From assembly GCF_024753215.1 (NCBI RefSeq), contig NZ_JANUGV010000005.1, positions 124,001-188,000 on the forward strand: a stretch of DNA of 64,000 bases. Direction: 5' to 3'. The stretch is from Massilia solisilvae. Lineage in GTDB: Bacteria; Pseudomonadota; Gammaproteobacteria; Burkholderiales; Burkholderiaceae_D. Both the position numbers and the translations under genes were made by a program. The notes beneath the pieces were generated by a model. The model did not search any database and had not been told where the DNA came from. It saw only the letters and a program-made list of their open reading frames with translations. This document shows, in pieces, positions 29,315 to 37,852 of the stretch. Numbering within the stretch: position 1 is the first letter of the stretch; every line of letters starts with the position of its first letter.

Positions 29315-31969
29315 TCATAAGAGCTGGCGCTGGGCCAACTCGGCAAATAATCCTTCTTCCTCCAGCAGCTGCCGGTAGGTCCCGCGCTGCACGATGCGGC
29401 CGTTGTGCACCACCAGGATCAGGTCGGCCGACATCACCGTGGACAGCCGGTGCGCCACCACCACCCGGGTCAGCTGCAGCCGCGCCAGGCTGTCCATCAG
29501 GATGGCCTGGGTGCGGTTGTCCAGCGCGCTGGTCGCCTCATCCAGCAGCAGCACGGCGGGCTTGCGCGCCAGCGCGCGCGCCAGCAGCAGGCGCTGGCGC
29601 TGTCCGCCGGACAGGGTGCCGCCGCCATCCTGCAGCACGGTGTGCAGGCCCATCGGCATGGCGGCGATTTCGTCCGCGAACCCGACCTGGCGCGCCGCCT
29701 CCATCGCCTGTTCATGGCTGATGCGCGCGCTGCCGGCGATGTTCGAGAACACGCTGCCCGACGCGATGCGCCCGTTCTGCAGCACCACCCCGATGCGGCG
29801 GCGCAGCGCCCCCGTATCGAGCTGGTCCAGCGGCTGGCCATCGAAGGCGATGGCGCCCGCCTGCGGCTGTTCGAAACCCATCATCAGGCGCAGCAGCGTG
29901 GACTTGCCGCTGCCGGACGGCCCGACGATGGCGACATACTGGCCGGGCTCGACGCGCAGCGAGACGTCCTGCAGGATCGGTTTTCCTTGCGGCGCATAGC
30001 GGAACGACACCTCGCTGAACGCGATCGCGCCGCGCAGCGCCTCCGGCTGGCGCTTGCCGGCCGCGTCTTCGGGCACGGCCTGCAGCAGGGGCTTCAGGCG
30101 CCGCCACGGCGACAGCGCGCGCGCCGCGCCGTTCAGGGCCAGGCCCATCCCGGTGACCGCGGCCAGCAATTGGCCGAACGCGGCATTAAACGCCAGCAGG
30201 TCGCCGGTGGCCACGCCGCTCTCGCGCCGCAGCAGGACGAGCATTGCGCCGAAGATCAGCAGGCTGGCCAGCGGCGGCGCGCACGCCTGCACCAGCTCCT
30301 GCAGCTGTGTGCTGCGGCGCGACGTGGCAAAGCGCCCGGCCTGCGACAGGTAGATGCGCGCCCATGCGGCCAGCGCGCGCGGTTCGGCCGCCGCCGCGCG
30401 CAGCTTGCCGATGCCGGTGATGAATTGCAGGACCAGTCCCTCGACCAGGCCGCGCTGGTGACTCTGCTCCGCCTTGGGGCGCCACTGGCCGCGGGCCGAC
30501 CACACGGTCAGCGCCAGCACCAGCGCGACCGGCACCAGGCCGGCGAGCGCCAGCGGCACGCTGTAATAGAACATCGCGGCCAGGCTGGACAGCGAAAACA
30601 GCGCACCCAGCATGGCGCCGAGCGCGCTTAGCGACAGCAGGTTGCGGATTTCCTGCACGCCCAGCGCGCGGTTGGCCAGGTCGCCCACCGTGTAATTCCT
30701 GAAGAAGCCTACCGGCAGGCGCAGCAGGCGGTCGAACAGCGCTGCCTGCAGGGCCAGGTCCACGCGCGATTCGCAGCGCAGCAGCAGCCAGGACTTGACC
30801 AGCTCGAATCCGGCCGCGCCCAGCGCCGCCGCCGCCAGCAGCCCCACCAGTTGCCACTGGCCGCCAAGGTCCGCACGCGGAATGACCGACTTGACCAGGA
30901 GGCCCGTGGCCACCGGCGCCATCAGCGCCAGCGCCGAAGCGGCCAGGCCCGCCAGCAGCAGCAAGCCGAGGTCAGGCGCCAGGCCGCGCGCGCCGAACCG
31001 CAGCAGGGCGCCGGCATCCAGCGCGCCGCCGGGCAGCGGCCGGTACAGCATGAGCGCCTGCGCGCCCAGGGTGGCGGCGGTGGCGGCGTCCACTTTCTGC
31101 ACGACGCCGTCGGCACCGACCAGCCGGTAGCCGCCACGCCCGGGTAGCAGAGCACAGGCTTGCTGCGCCTGGTCGAAGCCGATCAGCGGTCCGTTGTTGG
31201 CGCGCCACCAGTGGCCGCGCAGCAGCACCGCGCGGCTGCGGATGCCGGCATGCGCGAGCAGCTCGTCCAGCGGGGCATCGGCCGGCAGTCCAGCGGGGCT
31301 CTGCAGGTCGATGCCGAGTGCTGCCGCCACGCGGTGGCAAGCGGCGAACGCCGCGCCGTGTCGCCCGGCCTGCGGCACGTGGGCCGGCGCCGGGGCGGCC
31401 GGCGCCGCACTCGGGCTGCTCGCCTCGCTCGGCCGCACCGGCTGCCCGGGCACCCCGCCGTCGCGCACCAGGCGCGCCAGCGCACCCAGCGCCTGCTGGT
31501 AGCGCAGCATGCCTTCGCGCCAGCTGCGCGTGATGCGGCCGGCGCGCGCCGCGCCCTGGGCCGCCAGCATGGCATCGAAGCGCTGCGCGGCAGCGGCATG
31601 CAGCGGCGCCAGCGCCGCGACGCTGTCGACGATGGCGTCAGGCGCGCCCAGGTGCGCGCACCAGGCGCCCAGCAGGGCGCGCCGCTGCTGCGCGGGCACG
31701 GCGTCCAGCCCGGCGTCGTCCAGTTCGATGACCTCGGTGCCCAGCGCGGCCAGCCCCAGCACGCGGCGCGCGCCGATGGCGGGCAGGCCGCACAGCAGCT
31801 CGCCGGTGGCGCACTGGAACAGGAAGCGGCGGCGCCCGCCGGTCTCTTCGGCGAACACGTTAATGGCGCCGCGCAGCACGAACAGCGGAGCCGGCCGGCC
31901 CGTCAGGTCGAGCGGGAGGGCTGCGCTGGCGGGGCGTACCGGGCCGGGGAAGTCGTGGCGTGCCGTCAT
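29315..31969 (-). CDS. NHLM-type bacteriocin exporter ABC2 (permease/ATPase)
   Basis: An 884-residue half-transporter. The N-terminal cNMP/cupin-like part is LFVLRGAINVFAEETGG followed by FQCATGELLCGLP. The NHLM ABC2 signature GHWWRANNGPLIGF lies near 253. Five to six membrane helices cover about 330-620. In the NBD, Walker A is GPSGSGKST near 685, the signature LSGGQRQRLLLARAL near 790, and Walker B VLLLDEATSALD. It pairs with the C39-bearing ABC1. The ATG at 31967-31969 overlaps the ABC1 stop (TGATG), indicating coupling; a GTG one codon earlier is also possible. Confidence 0.92.
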   Translation of the reverse strand: MTARHDFPGPVRPASAALPLDLTGRPAPLFVLRGAINVFAEETGGRRRFLFQCATGELLCGLPAIGARRVLGLAALGTEVIELDDAGLDAVPAQQRRALLGAWCAHLGAPDAIVDSVAALAPLHAAAAQRFDAMLAAQGAARAGRITRSWREGMLRYQQALGALARLVRDGGVPGQPVRPSEASSPSAAPAAPAPAHVPQAGRHGAAFAACHRVAAALGIDLQSPAGLPADAPLDELLAHAGIRSRAVLLRGHWWRANNGPLIGFDQAQQACALLPGRGGYRLVGADGVVQKVDAATAATLGAQALMLYRPLPGGALDAGALLRFGARGLAPDLGLLLLAGLAASALALMAPVATGLLVKSVIPRADLGGQWQLVGLLAAAALGAAGFELVKSWLLLRCESRVDLALQAALFDRLLRLPVGFFRNYTVGDLANRALGVQEIRNLLSLSALGAMLGALFSLSSLAAMFYYSVPLALAGLVPVALVLALTVWSARGQWRPKAEQSHQRGLVEGLVLQFITGIGKLRAAAAEPRALAAWARIYLSQAGRFATSRRSTQLQELVQACAPPLASLLIFGAMLVLLRRESGVATGDLLAFNAAFGQLLAAVTGMGLALNGAARALSPWRRLKPLLQAVPEDAAGKRQPEALRGAIAFSEVSFRYAPQGKPILQDVSLRVEPGQYVAIVGPSGSGKSTLLRLMMGFEQPQAGAIAFDGQPLDQLDTGALRRRIGVVLQNGRIASGSVFSNIAGSARISHEQAMEAARQVGFADEIAAMPMGLHTVLQDGGGTLSGGQRQRLLLARALARKPAVLLLDEATSALDNRTQAILMDSLARLQLTRVVVAHRLSTVMSADLILVVHNGRIVQRGTYRQLLEEEGLFAELAQRQLL

Positions 31970-34146
31970 CACATTGCCGCAATCAGGGCCGCGTATTCGC
32001 CATCCATGGCCAGCAACTGCTCGTGCGTGCCGCGCTCGACCGCCTGCCCGCCCTTGAGCACGATGATCTCGTCGCTGTCGCGCAAGGTGGACAGCCGGTG
32101 CGCGATGATGACGCAGGCACAGCCGCGCCGGCGCAGCGCCGCGTCGATCGCCTGTTCGGTCACCGTGTCCAGCGCCGAGGTGGCCTCATCGAGCACCAGC
32201 AGTGCCGGGTCGCGCACCAGGGCACGCGCGATTTCCAGGCGCTGGCGCTCGCCGCCGCTCCAGTTGGCGCCGCCCTCGCCCACGGCGCTGTCCAGCCCAC
32301 CGTCGCGCGCCGCGACTTCGGCGGCCACGCAGGCATCCTCCAGCGCGGCGTGCAGGTCCGCGTCGGGCACCGAGTCGTCCCACAGGGTCAGGTTGTCGCG
32401 CAGGCTGCCCTGGAACAGAAACACCTCCTGGTCGACGTAGGCCACGGCGCTGGCAAAGACGCGCGCCGGCAGCGAATCGAGCGGGCGGCCGTCCAGCAGC
32501 ACCTGTCCCGACGATGGCGGCACCAGGCCGCAGCAGATGCGCCCGAGCGTGCTCTTGCCGCTGCCGGACGCGCCAACCAGCGCCACGCGCGCGCCCGGCG
32601 CCACCGTCAACGAAATGTCGCGCACCTGCGGCGGGTCGAGCGGGCTGTAGCCATAGCTGACGTTGCGCAGCTCCAGCCGGCCTTGCAAGCCGGCGGCCCA
32701 CGCTGCCTCCTGCGCCGCGTCCTCGCCCTCCGGCGCGCTCGGCGGCACCGGATAGTGGAACACGTCCGACAGGCGGGTCAGCAAACCCTTGACCGACTGG
32801 ATGCTGGCGGCCATGCCCACCAGCTGCGCCACCGGCTGGCTGAACGCGGCCAGCAGCAGCTGGAACGCGACCAGGTCGCCGATGGTGAGCACGCCGTGGA
32901 TGACGCGCAGGCCGCCAAGGCCGAGCACCATGGCCGCGGTCAGCGCGGCCAGCAGGCCGGGCGCCACCGCCAGCAGCGCGCCCTGGCGCCCCAGCTCCTG
33001 CTGCCCGAGCAGGGTGGCGGCCTGGTAGCCGGCCCAGCGTCCGAACGCCACGTCCTCGGTGCCGCCGGCCTTGAGGGTCTCGATGCCGGCGATGGCCCCG
33101 ACGGTGGCCGCGCTCAACTTGCCCTGGTCGCCGATCAGGCGGTTCGACAGGTCCGCGCGCTGGCGTCCCAGCGCATGCAGGCACCACAGGTTGAGCCCGA
33201 CCAGGGCCAGCACGCACAGGCCCAGCGGCAGGTCGTAGGCCAGCATCACGGCCGCGTAGAACACCACCGCCAGCAGGTTGAAGCAGCTGGTGGCCAGCGA
33301 CCCTGACAGCAGTTGCGCAATGCGCTCCGATGCGCCGATCCGGCTGGCCACCTCGCCGGGGTGGCGCTGGCTGAAGAAGTTGAGCGGCAGGCGCATCACG
33401 TGCGCCAGGAAGCGGGTGGACATGGCCACGGCCAGCTTGAGCTCCAGCCGCAGCAGGTAGCGCTGCTGCAGCCAGGTCAGGAGGGCGCGCCCGGCCAGCG
33501 CGGTGGCCATCGCCAGCATCAGCGGGCCGAACCAGCGCTCGTCGCGCGCGATCAGGATCTCGTCGACGAACACCTTGGCGCACAAGGGCAGGGCGATGCC
33601 GGGCACCACCAGCAGCAGGCTGGCCAGCGCCACCAGCGCCACGCCCTGGCGCGAATGGCGCAGCCAGCCCGCCAGCTCGCGCAGCAGCGACGGCGGGCTC
33701 CCGGCCTTGGCAAACTCGGGTCCCGGTTCCATCGCCAGCACCACGCCGGTGAAGCTTTCCCCGAGTTCCTCGAGCGTCACCTTGCGTGGTCCGCTGGCGG
33801 GGTCGTTCAGCCAGGCGTGGCCATCCTCGATCCCTTCGAATACGAGGAAGTGATTGAAGTTCCAGTGCAGGATCGATGGCACCGGCAGCGCGGCCAGCGC
33901 CTCCACTCCGTCCTTGGTGAAGCCCTTGGCGGCCATGCCGTGGCGGCGCGCGGCCTTGAGCAGGTTGCTGGCCTTGCTGCCGTTGCGCGACACGCCGCAG
34001 TCGATCCGCAATTCCTCCAGTGGGATCCAGCGGCCGTAATGCGCCAGCACGATCGCAAGCGCGGCCGCGCCGCATTCGACCGCTTCCATCTGCAGCACGG
34101 TCGGGGTCCTGGCGCGCCTCGCCGCGCCCTGCACTTCCTTGTTCAT
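31969..34146 (-). CDS. NHLM-type bacteriocin exporter ABC1 (C39 peptidase/permease/ATPase)
   Basis: 725 residues. The C39 peptidase is complete: Gln19, Cys25 (QMEAVECGAAALAI), His99 (HWNFNHFLVFEG) and Asp115 (WLNDPASG). It should cut the precursors after the double glycine. Membrane domain at about 160-440, then the NBD with GASGSGKSTLGR, WSGGERQRLEIARAL and LLVLDEATSALD. This domain set matches the NHLP-family export protein that handles Nif11 and nitrile-hydratase-leader peptides. The start overlaps the HlyD stop by four bases. Confidence 0.93.
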   Translation of the reverse strand: MNKEVQGAARRARTPTVLQMEAVECGAAALAIVLAHYGRWIPLEELRIDCGVSRNGSKASNLLKAARRHGMAAKGFTKDGVEALAALPVPSILHWNFNHFLVFEGIEDGHAWLNDPASGPRKVTLEELGESFTGVVLAMEPGPEFAKAGSPPSLLRELAGWLRHSRQGVALVALASLLLVVPGIALPLCAKVFVDEILIARDERWFGPLMLAMATALAGRALLTWLQQRYLLRLELKLAVAMSTRFLAHVMRLPLNFFSQRHPGEVASRIGASERIAQLLSGSLATSCFNLLAVVFYAAVMLAYDLPLGLCVLALVGLNLWCLHALGRQRADLSNRLIGDQGKLSAATVGAIAGIETLKAGGTEDVAFGRWAGYQAATLLGQQELGRQGALLAVAPGLLAALTAAMVLGLGGLRVIHGVLTIGDLVAFQLLLAAFSQPVAQLVGMAASIQSVKGLLTRLSDVFHYPVPPSAPEGEDAAQEAAWAAGLQGRLELRNVSYGYSPLDPPQVRDISLTVAPGARVALVGASGSGKSTLGRICCGLVPPSSGQVLLDGRPLDSLPARVFASAVAYVDQEVFLFQGSLRDNLTLWDDSVPDADLHAALEDACVAAEVAARDGGLDSAVGEGGANWSGGERQRLEIARALVRDPALLVLDEATSALDTVTEQAIDAALRRRGCACVIIAHRLSTLRDSDEIIVLKGGQAVERGTHEQLLAMDGEYAALIAAM

Positions 34147-34925
34147 CGCGCGGCTCGCGCGTCCAGGCCGGGCAGCACCATGTCGATGGGACGCCGCTGG
34201 CGCAGGGTAATTTCGGCGTCGACCAAGGTGCCGCTGCTGAGGGACGCGCCGGGGGCGAGCGCGACGCGCACCGCATAGCGTGGCGCGGGCGCGCCAAACG
34301 ACGCCGCCAGCGATTGATTGGCCAGCATGGCGCCGATCGCCTCGGCGCTGAGCGGATACGGCGATACCGCGCTGACGGTGCCGCGCACGGCAGCACGCGC
34401 GCCGGCGGGCGTGAGCAGCGCCGCCATGCCCGGCTTGACCTGCTTGCCCTGGTCGGCAGGCAGGAACAGCAAGCCTTCCAGCCGCTGCGGGTCGCCCGAT
34501 TCGATCGACAACAGCGCCTCGCCGGCGCGCACGGTGGCGCCGCGGGCGCGCTTCAGTTCGAGCACGCGCCCCTCGAGCGGCGCTGCCTGCGTGGCCGGGC
34601 CGCCCGTTTCAAGGATGATGTCGGCCAGTGGCTGGCCGCGCCGCACCACCTCGCCCGGCGCAACCGAGAATCCGCCCAGCCGGCCGTTGGCGCTGGCAGG
34701 CAGGGTGACGATGCGGCCGGCGCCGGCGGTCAGGATGCCGGGGGCGGACAGGGTGACGGGAACCGAGGCTCCCAGGCTCCACGCGGCCAGGCAGGCGCCG
34801 AGGACGCCGAGCAGGGCCAGCGCAAACCAGCCGCGCCGTTCGGCGACGGGCAGCAGCCGGTCCAGTTGATCGGGTGAAGCCAGACGGTCGAGTGCGGCCT
34901 GGCGAAAAAAGCGCTTCTCAGCCAT
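34143..34925 (-). CDS. NHLM-type HlyD-family secretion adaptor
   Basis: 260 residues. The cytoplasmic stub RFFRQAALDRLASPDQLDRL precedes one membrane helix (about 32-52), then a periplasmic biotinyl-lipoyl-like part (VVRRGQPLADIILETGGPA, LEGRVLELKRARGATVRAGE) and a C-terminal beta domain. The short length without a long coiled coil is typical of the NHLM bacteriocin secretion proteins. It joins the ABC1/ABC2 pair to an outer-membrane duct not encoded here. It is the first exporter gene after the precursors and overlaps ABC1 by four bases. Confidence 0.9.
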   Translation of the reverse strand: MAEKRFFRQAALDRLASPDQLDRLLPVAERRGWFALALLGVLGACLAAWSLGASVPVTLSAPGILTAGAGRIVTLPASANGRLGGFSVAPGEVVRRGQPLADIILETGGPATQAAPLEGRVLELKRARGATVRAGEALLSIESGDPQRLEGLLFLPADQGKQVKPGMAALLTPAGARAAVRGTVSAVSPYPLSAEAIGAMLANQSLAASFGAPAPRYAVRVALAPGASLSSGTLVDAEITLRQRRPIDMVLPGLDARAAR

Positions 34926-34963
34926 GTGTTGGCAGTCGATCCGGTGCTGTGGGCATGCAGGAG

Positions 34964-34989
34964 AAAATCAGCCCCGGGAGCCGGGGCTG
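34964..34989 (-). terminator. Intra-operon hairpin with short T-run (attenuator)
   Basis: On the minus strand CAGCCCCGG-CTC-CCGGGGCTG (34969-34989) is a perfect 9-bp stem followed by ATTTT (34964-34968). It lies in the 126-bp gap between the last precursor gene and the HlyD gene. The weak T-run suggests partial termination, which would yield more precursor than exporter mRNA. Confidence 0.6.
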
Positions 34990-35051
34990 GGCGATACCGG
35001 CAGGTGCGCGCCGCAAGGCGGCAGCGCGCCCGCTTCAACCCTGGCCGTCGA

Positions 35052-35330
35052 TCAGCCGCGGCCGATGCCGCTGCCGTCGAATTTCCGTTGCGGCGGCATG
35101 CAGGTACCGCCCGAGACCAGTTCCATTTCGAAGTCCGACAGCTCGTCCGACGGCGCGCTCAGGACCGTCACCGCGTCTTCGGCGGTAAAGTCGTGGCCAT
35201 GCTTGCGGCCCAGTTCGGCCAGTGCGGCGTAATCGATGCTGCCGTTGCTGACGTGGCGTGCCACTTCGGCCTGCAGGGCAGGCGAGGCGCTGGTTTGCTG
35301 GCGGAAGGCTTGCGCGGCCTGGATCGACAT
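35052..35330 (-). CDS. Nif11-type precursor peptide 4 (core TCMPPQRKFDGSGIGRG)
   Basis: 92 residues. A 75-residue leader (MSIQAAQAFRQQTSASPAL... with YAALAELGRKHGHDFTAED and DELSDFEMELVSGG) has the Nif11-like helix pattern and ends at double glycine. The 17-residue core TCMPPQRKFDGSGIGRG is the most divergent of the four and the only one with Cys. It lacks the FSKRDR segment and ends in GRG instead of MGG. An AAGGAA lies about six bases before the ATG. It is the last precursor gene before the attenuator. Confidence 0.88.
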   Translation of the reverse strand: MSIQAAQAFRQQTSASPALQAEVARHVSNGSIDYAALAELGRKHGHDFTAEDAVTVLSAPSDELSDFEMELVSGGTCMPPQRKFDGSGIGRG

Positions 35331-35387
35331 GGGAAGTTCCTTCTGATGAATGAAATGCCTGGATGTGCGTTGCTTGCTTACCGTCGG

Positions 35388-35663
35388 TCAGCCGCCCATG
35401 TGCCGGTCGCGCTTCGAGAACTGGGGCGGGACCAGGAACCCGCCCGAGACCAGCTCCATTTCAAAGTCGGACAGCTCGTCATCCGGCGCGCTCAGGACCG
35501 CCACGGCGTCTTCGGCGGAAAAATCGTGGCCGTGCATGCGGCCCAGTTCGGCCAGTGCGGCGTAATCGATGGTGCCGTTGCTGACATGGCGCGCCACTTC
35601 GGCCTGCAGTGCAGGCGAGGCGTTGGTTTGCTGGCGGAAGGCCTGCGCGGCTTGGATCGACAT
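35388..35663 (-). CDS. Nif11-type precursor peptide 3 (core FLVPPQFSKRDRHMGG)
   Basis: 91 residues; a 75-residue leader nearly identical to the neighbours, then the core FLVPPQFSKRDRHMGG after VSGG. The leader carries Met at position 43 (GRMHGHDF) where the other copies have Lys, and Asp at 61 (APDDELSD). The start ATG has AAGGAACTTCCC before it, the same as in the next copy. The core holds one Lys and one Ser, no Cys and no Thr, so lanthionine chemistry is not possible. Confidence 0.9.
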   Translation of the reverse strand: MSIQAAQAFRQQTNASPALQAEVARHVSNGTIDYAALAELGRMHGHDFSAEDAVAVLSAPDDELSDFEMELVSGGFLVPPQFSKRDRHMGG

Positions 35664-35720
35664 GGGAAGTTCCTTCTGGTGAATGGGATGCCTGGAGGTG
35701 CGTTGCTTGCTTACCGTCGG

Positions 35721-35996
35721 TCAGCCGCCCATGGGCCGGTCGCGCTTCGAGAACTGCGGCGGGATCAGGGTACCGCCCGAGACCAGCTCCATTTCAAAGT
35801 CGGACAGCTCGTCCGACGGCGCGCTCAGGACCGTCACCGCGTCTTCGGCGGTAAAGTCGTGGCCGTGCTTGCGGCCCAGTTCGGCCAGTGCGGCGTAATC
35901 GATGGTGCCGTTGCTGACGTGGCGTGCCACTTCGGCCTGCAGGGCAGGCGAGGTGTTGGTTTGCTGGCGGAAGGCTTGCGCGGCCTGGATCGACAT
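35721..35996 (-). CDS. Nif11-type precursor peptide 2 (core TLIPPQFSKRDRPMGG)
   Basis: 91 residues: a leader as in the other copies, core TLIPPQFSKRDRPMGG. It differs from precursor 3 at only three core positions plus a few leader positions. The arrangement is a 333-bp tandem unit including the intergenic DNA. Expected processing is cleavage after Gly75 by the C39 peptidase of ABC1. Confidence 0.9.
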   Translation of the reverse strand: MSIQAAQAFRQQTNTSPALQAEVARHVSNGTIDYAALAELGRKHGHDFTAEDAVTVLSAPSDELSDFEMELVSGGTLIPPQFSKRDRPMGG

Positions 35997-36040
35997 GGAA
36001 AGTTCCTCTTGAATGAAATGCTGGATTGGTCGGCCGTAAA

Positions 36041-36319
36041 TCAGCCACCCATGGGGCGGTTGTGTTTCGTGGACATATAGGACGGCATGATGATGCCACC
36101 CGAGACCAGCTCCATTTCAAAGTCGGACAGCTCGTCCGACGGCGTGCTCAGGACCGCCACCGCGTCTTCGGCGGAAAAGTCGTGGCCGTGCTTGCGGCCC
36201 AGTTCGGCCAGTGCGGCGTAATCGATGCTGCCATTGTTGAAGTGACGTGCCACTTCAGCCTGCAGTGCAGGCGAGGCATTGGTCTGCTGGCGGAAGTCCT
36301 GCGCGGCTTGGATCGACAT
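36041..36319 (-). CDS. Nif11-type precursor peptide 1 (core IIMPSYMSTKHNRPMGG)
   Basis: 92 residues, first gene of the operon. The leader MSIQAAQDFRQQTNASPAL... has Asp8 and HFNNGS where the others have Ala8 and HVSNG. The core IIMPSYMSTKHNRPMGG keeps Pro4 and the RPMGG end but diverges between them. GAGGACCTCCC precedes the ATG at 36317-36319; the reading frame continues upstream to 36412 through promoter DNA and is not expected to be translated. A good sigma-70-like promoter lies 38 bp upstream. Confidence 0.9.
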   Translation of the reverse strand: MSIQAAQDFRQQTNASPALQAEVARHFNNGSIDYAALAELGRKHGHDFSAEDAVAVLSTPSDELSDFEMELVSGGIIMPSYMSTKHNRPMGG

Positions 36320-36356
36320 GGGAGGTCCTCGTTGGTGATTGAAGTGGGAAGACGTT

Positions 36357-36384
36357 ATTGTAATTAGATCAACCTTGCACGCAA
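36357..36384 (-). promoter_or_regulatory. Probable promoter of the precursor/exporter operon
   Basis: On the minus strand TTGCGT (36379-36384) and TACAAT (36357-36362) have a 16-bp spacer, 38 bp before the first precursor ATG, within the AT-richest part of the 161-bp divergent gap. No obvious operator repeat is visible. Confidence 0.55.
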
Positions 36385-36480
36385 TGCTATCCCATTTCTT
36401 GCTTATATGCAACGACGATGATGCGCTGCCGCGCGGGGCGGCACGCTACAATGCGCTGACCAACCAAGGACGCGATCCCG

Positions 36481-37803
36481 ATGACTACCTTGCCCCACGG
36501 CGGCCTGGCCCTGTCCGCCCTCGAAGAACAGCTGCTGCAGCCCGGCGTCAAGGGGTTGCCGGTCACCGACCCGCTGCGTCAGGGCGCCATTGGCCTGCAG
36601 GGCTGGAACGTGCTGCATGGCGACACCAGCTTTCCGGTCGCGCTGCTCAGGACCTCGGCCCTGAAGCACAACCTGGACTGGATGCGCCGCTTCTGCGAGC
36701 GCCACGGCGCCACGCTCGCCCCGCACGGCAAGACCACGATGAGCCCGCAGCTGTTCGGCGCCCAGCTCGCCAACGGCGCCTGGGGCATCACGCTGGCCAC
36801 CGCCACCCAGGTGCAGGTCGCGCACCGCTTCGGCGTGCGCCGCGTGCTGCTGGCCAACCAGCTGGTCGCCCGGGCCGACACCAACGCCGTGCTGCAGCTG
36901 ATGCATGAAGACCCCGATTTCGAGTGCTACGTGCTGGCCGACTCGCTGGCCGGCGTCGAGCGCCTGGCCGAAGCGGTGGAGCGCCACCCGCTGGCGCGCA
37001 AGCTGCCGGTGCTGGTCGAGCTGGGGCTGCCTGGCAAGCGCGCCGGCTGCCGCACGCTGGACGAGGCGATGACCGTGGCGCGCGCCGTGCAAGGCGCGCC
37101 CGGCCTGCAGCTGGCCGGCTTCGAAGGCTACGAGGGCCTGCTGGTCTCGGGCGAGCGCGAGCGCGATGCGCGCGAGGTGTCCGAATTCGTCGGCCGCATC
37201 GTCGCCCTGGTGCGCGAGTCCGACGACGAAGGCCTGTTCGGCATGCCCGAGATCCTGCTGTCGGCGGGCGGCTCGGCCTGGTTCGACCTGGTGGCGCGCG
37301 GCTTTGCCGACGTCGGCAAGCTGTCGCGGCCGGTGCGCGCCGTGCTGCGCAGCGGCTGCTACCTGACCAGCGACCACGGCTCGTACAAGCGCCTGCTGGC
37401 CCAGCTCAACCTGCGCGAGGACATCCCGGCGCGCGACGCGCTGCGCCCGGCGCTGGAAGTGTGGAGCGTGGTGCAGTCGCGCCCCGAGCCGACCCTGGCC
37501 ATCCTCACCATGGGCAAGCGCGACGCCTCCTACGACGATGGCCTGCCGGTGCCGCTGGTGCACCACCGGCCCGGCCCCGGCACGCCGGCGACGCTGCCGG
37601 ACGGCTGCGAGATCTTCAAGATGAACGACCAGCACGCCTACCTGCGCCTGCCCGACGGCCATCCCTTGTGTGACGCGCTGGCCGTTGGCGACCTGGTCGG
37701 CTGCGGGATTTCGCACCCGTGCACGACCTTCGACAAGTGGCCGCTGCTGCTGGCGGTGGACGACGATTACGTGGTGCGTTTCGCACTGAACACGTTCTTC
37801 TGA
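36481..37803 (+). CDS. PLP-dependent amino acid deaminase / D-serine dehydratase-like enzyme
   Basis: 440 residues of fold type III (alanine racemase-like N-terminal barrel). The Schiff-base lysine is in LAPHGKTTMSPQLF near residue 83. Further family segments are GAWGITLATATQVQVA, LVELGLPGKRAGCR and GFEGYEGLL, with a C-terminal metal-binding domain ending in CGISHPCTTFDKWPLL, the His/Cys zinc site typical of D-serine dehydratase and D-threonine aldolase relatives. It probably acts on a D-amino acid, but the exact substrate is not readable. It is divergent from the RiPP operon and probably unrelated to it. Confidence 0.82.
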   Translation: MTTLPHGGLALSALEEQLLQPGVKGLPVTDPLRQGAIGLQGWNVLHGDTSFPVALLRTSALKHNLDWMRRFCERHGATLAPHGKTTMSPQLFGAQLANGAWGITLATATQVQVAHRFGVRRVLLANQLVARADTNAVLQLMHEDPDFECYVLADSLAGVERLAEAVERHPLARKLPVLVELGLPGKRAGCRTLDEAMTVARAVQGAPGLQLAGFEGYEGLLVSGERERDAREVSEFVGRIVALVRESDDEGLFGMPEILLSAGGSAWFDLVARGFADVGKLSRPVRAVLRSGCYLTSDHGSYKRLLAQLNLREDIPARDALRPALEVWSVVQSRPEPTLAILTMGKRDASYDDGLPVPLVHHRPGPGTPATLPDGCEIFKMNDQHAYLRLPDGHPLCDALAVGDLVGCGISHPCTTFDKWPLLLAVDDDYVVRFALNTFF

Positions 37804-37852
37804 AAGCCGGGCAGTACGCTACAATGGCCCTCGCTTAACAAGAGAGCCACAC

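Larger units (their letters stand above)
35052..36319 (-). repeat. Fourfold tandem duplication of the precursor gene
   Basis: Precursor starts at 36319, 35996, 35663 and 35330 are spaced 323, 333 and 333 bp apart. The leader coding DNA and the 57-bp intergenic spacers (GTGAATGGGATGCCTGGAGG and similar) are nearly identical between copies 2-4. Variation concentrates in the last 48-51 coding bases. Confidence 0.9.

Noticed and set aside
35052..36319. The precursor array considered as a CRISPR or satellite array
   Set aside because: Units are 323-333 bp, each with a coding frame and ribosome site; this is gene duplication.
36320..36412. A 31-residue N-terminal extension of the first precursor
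   Set aside because: It crosses the promoter and the conserved ribosome site; the other three precursors start at MSIQAAQ.
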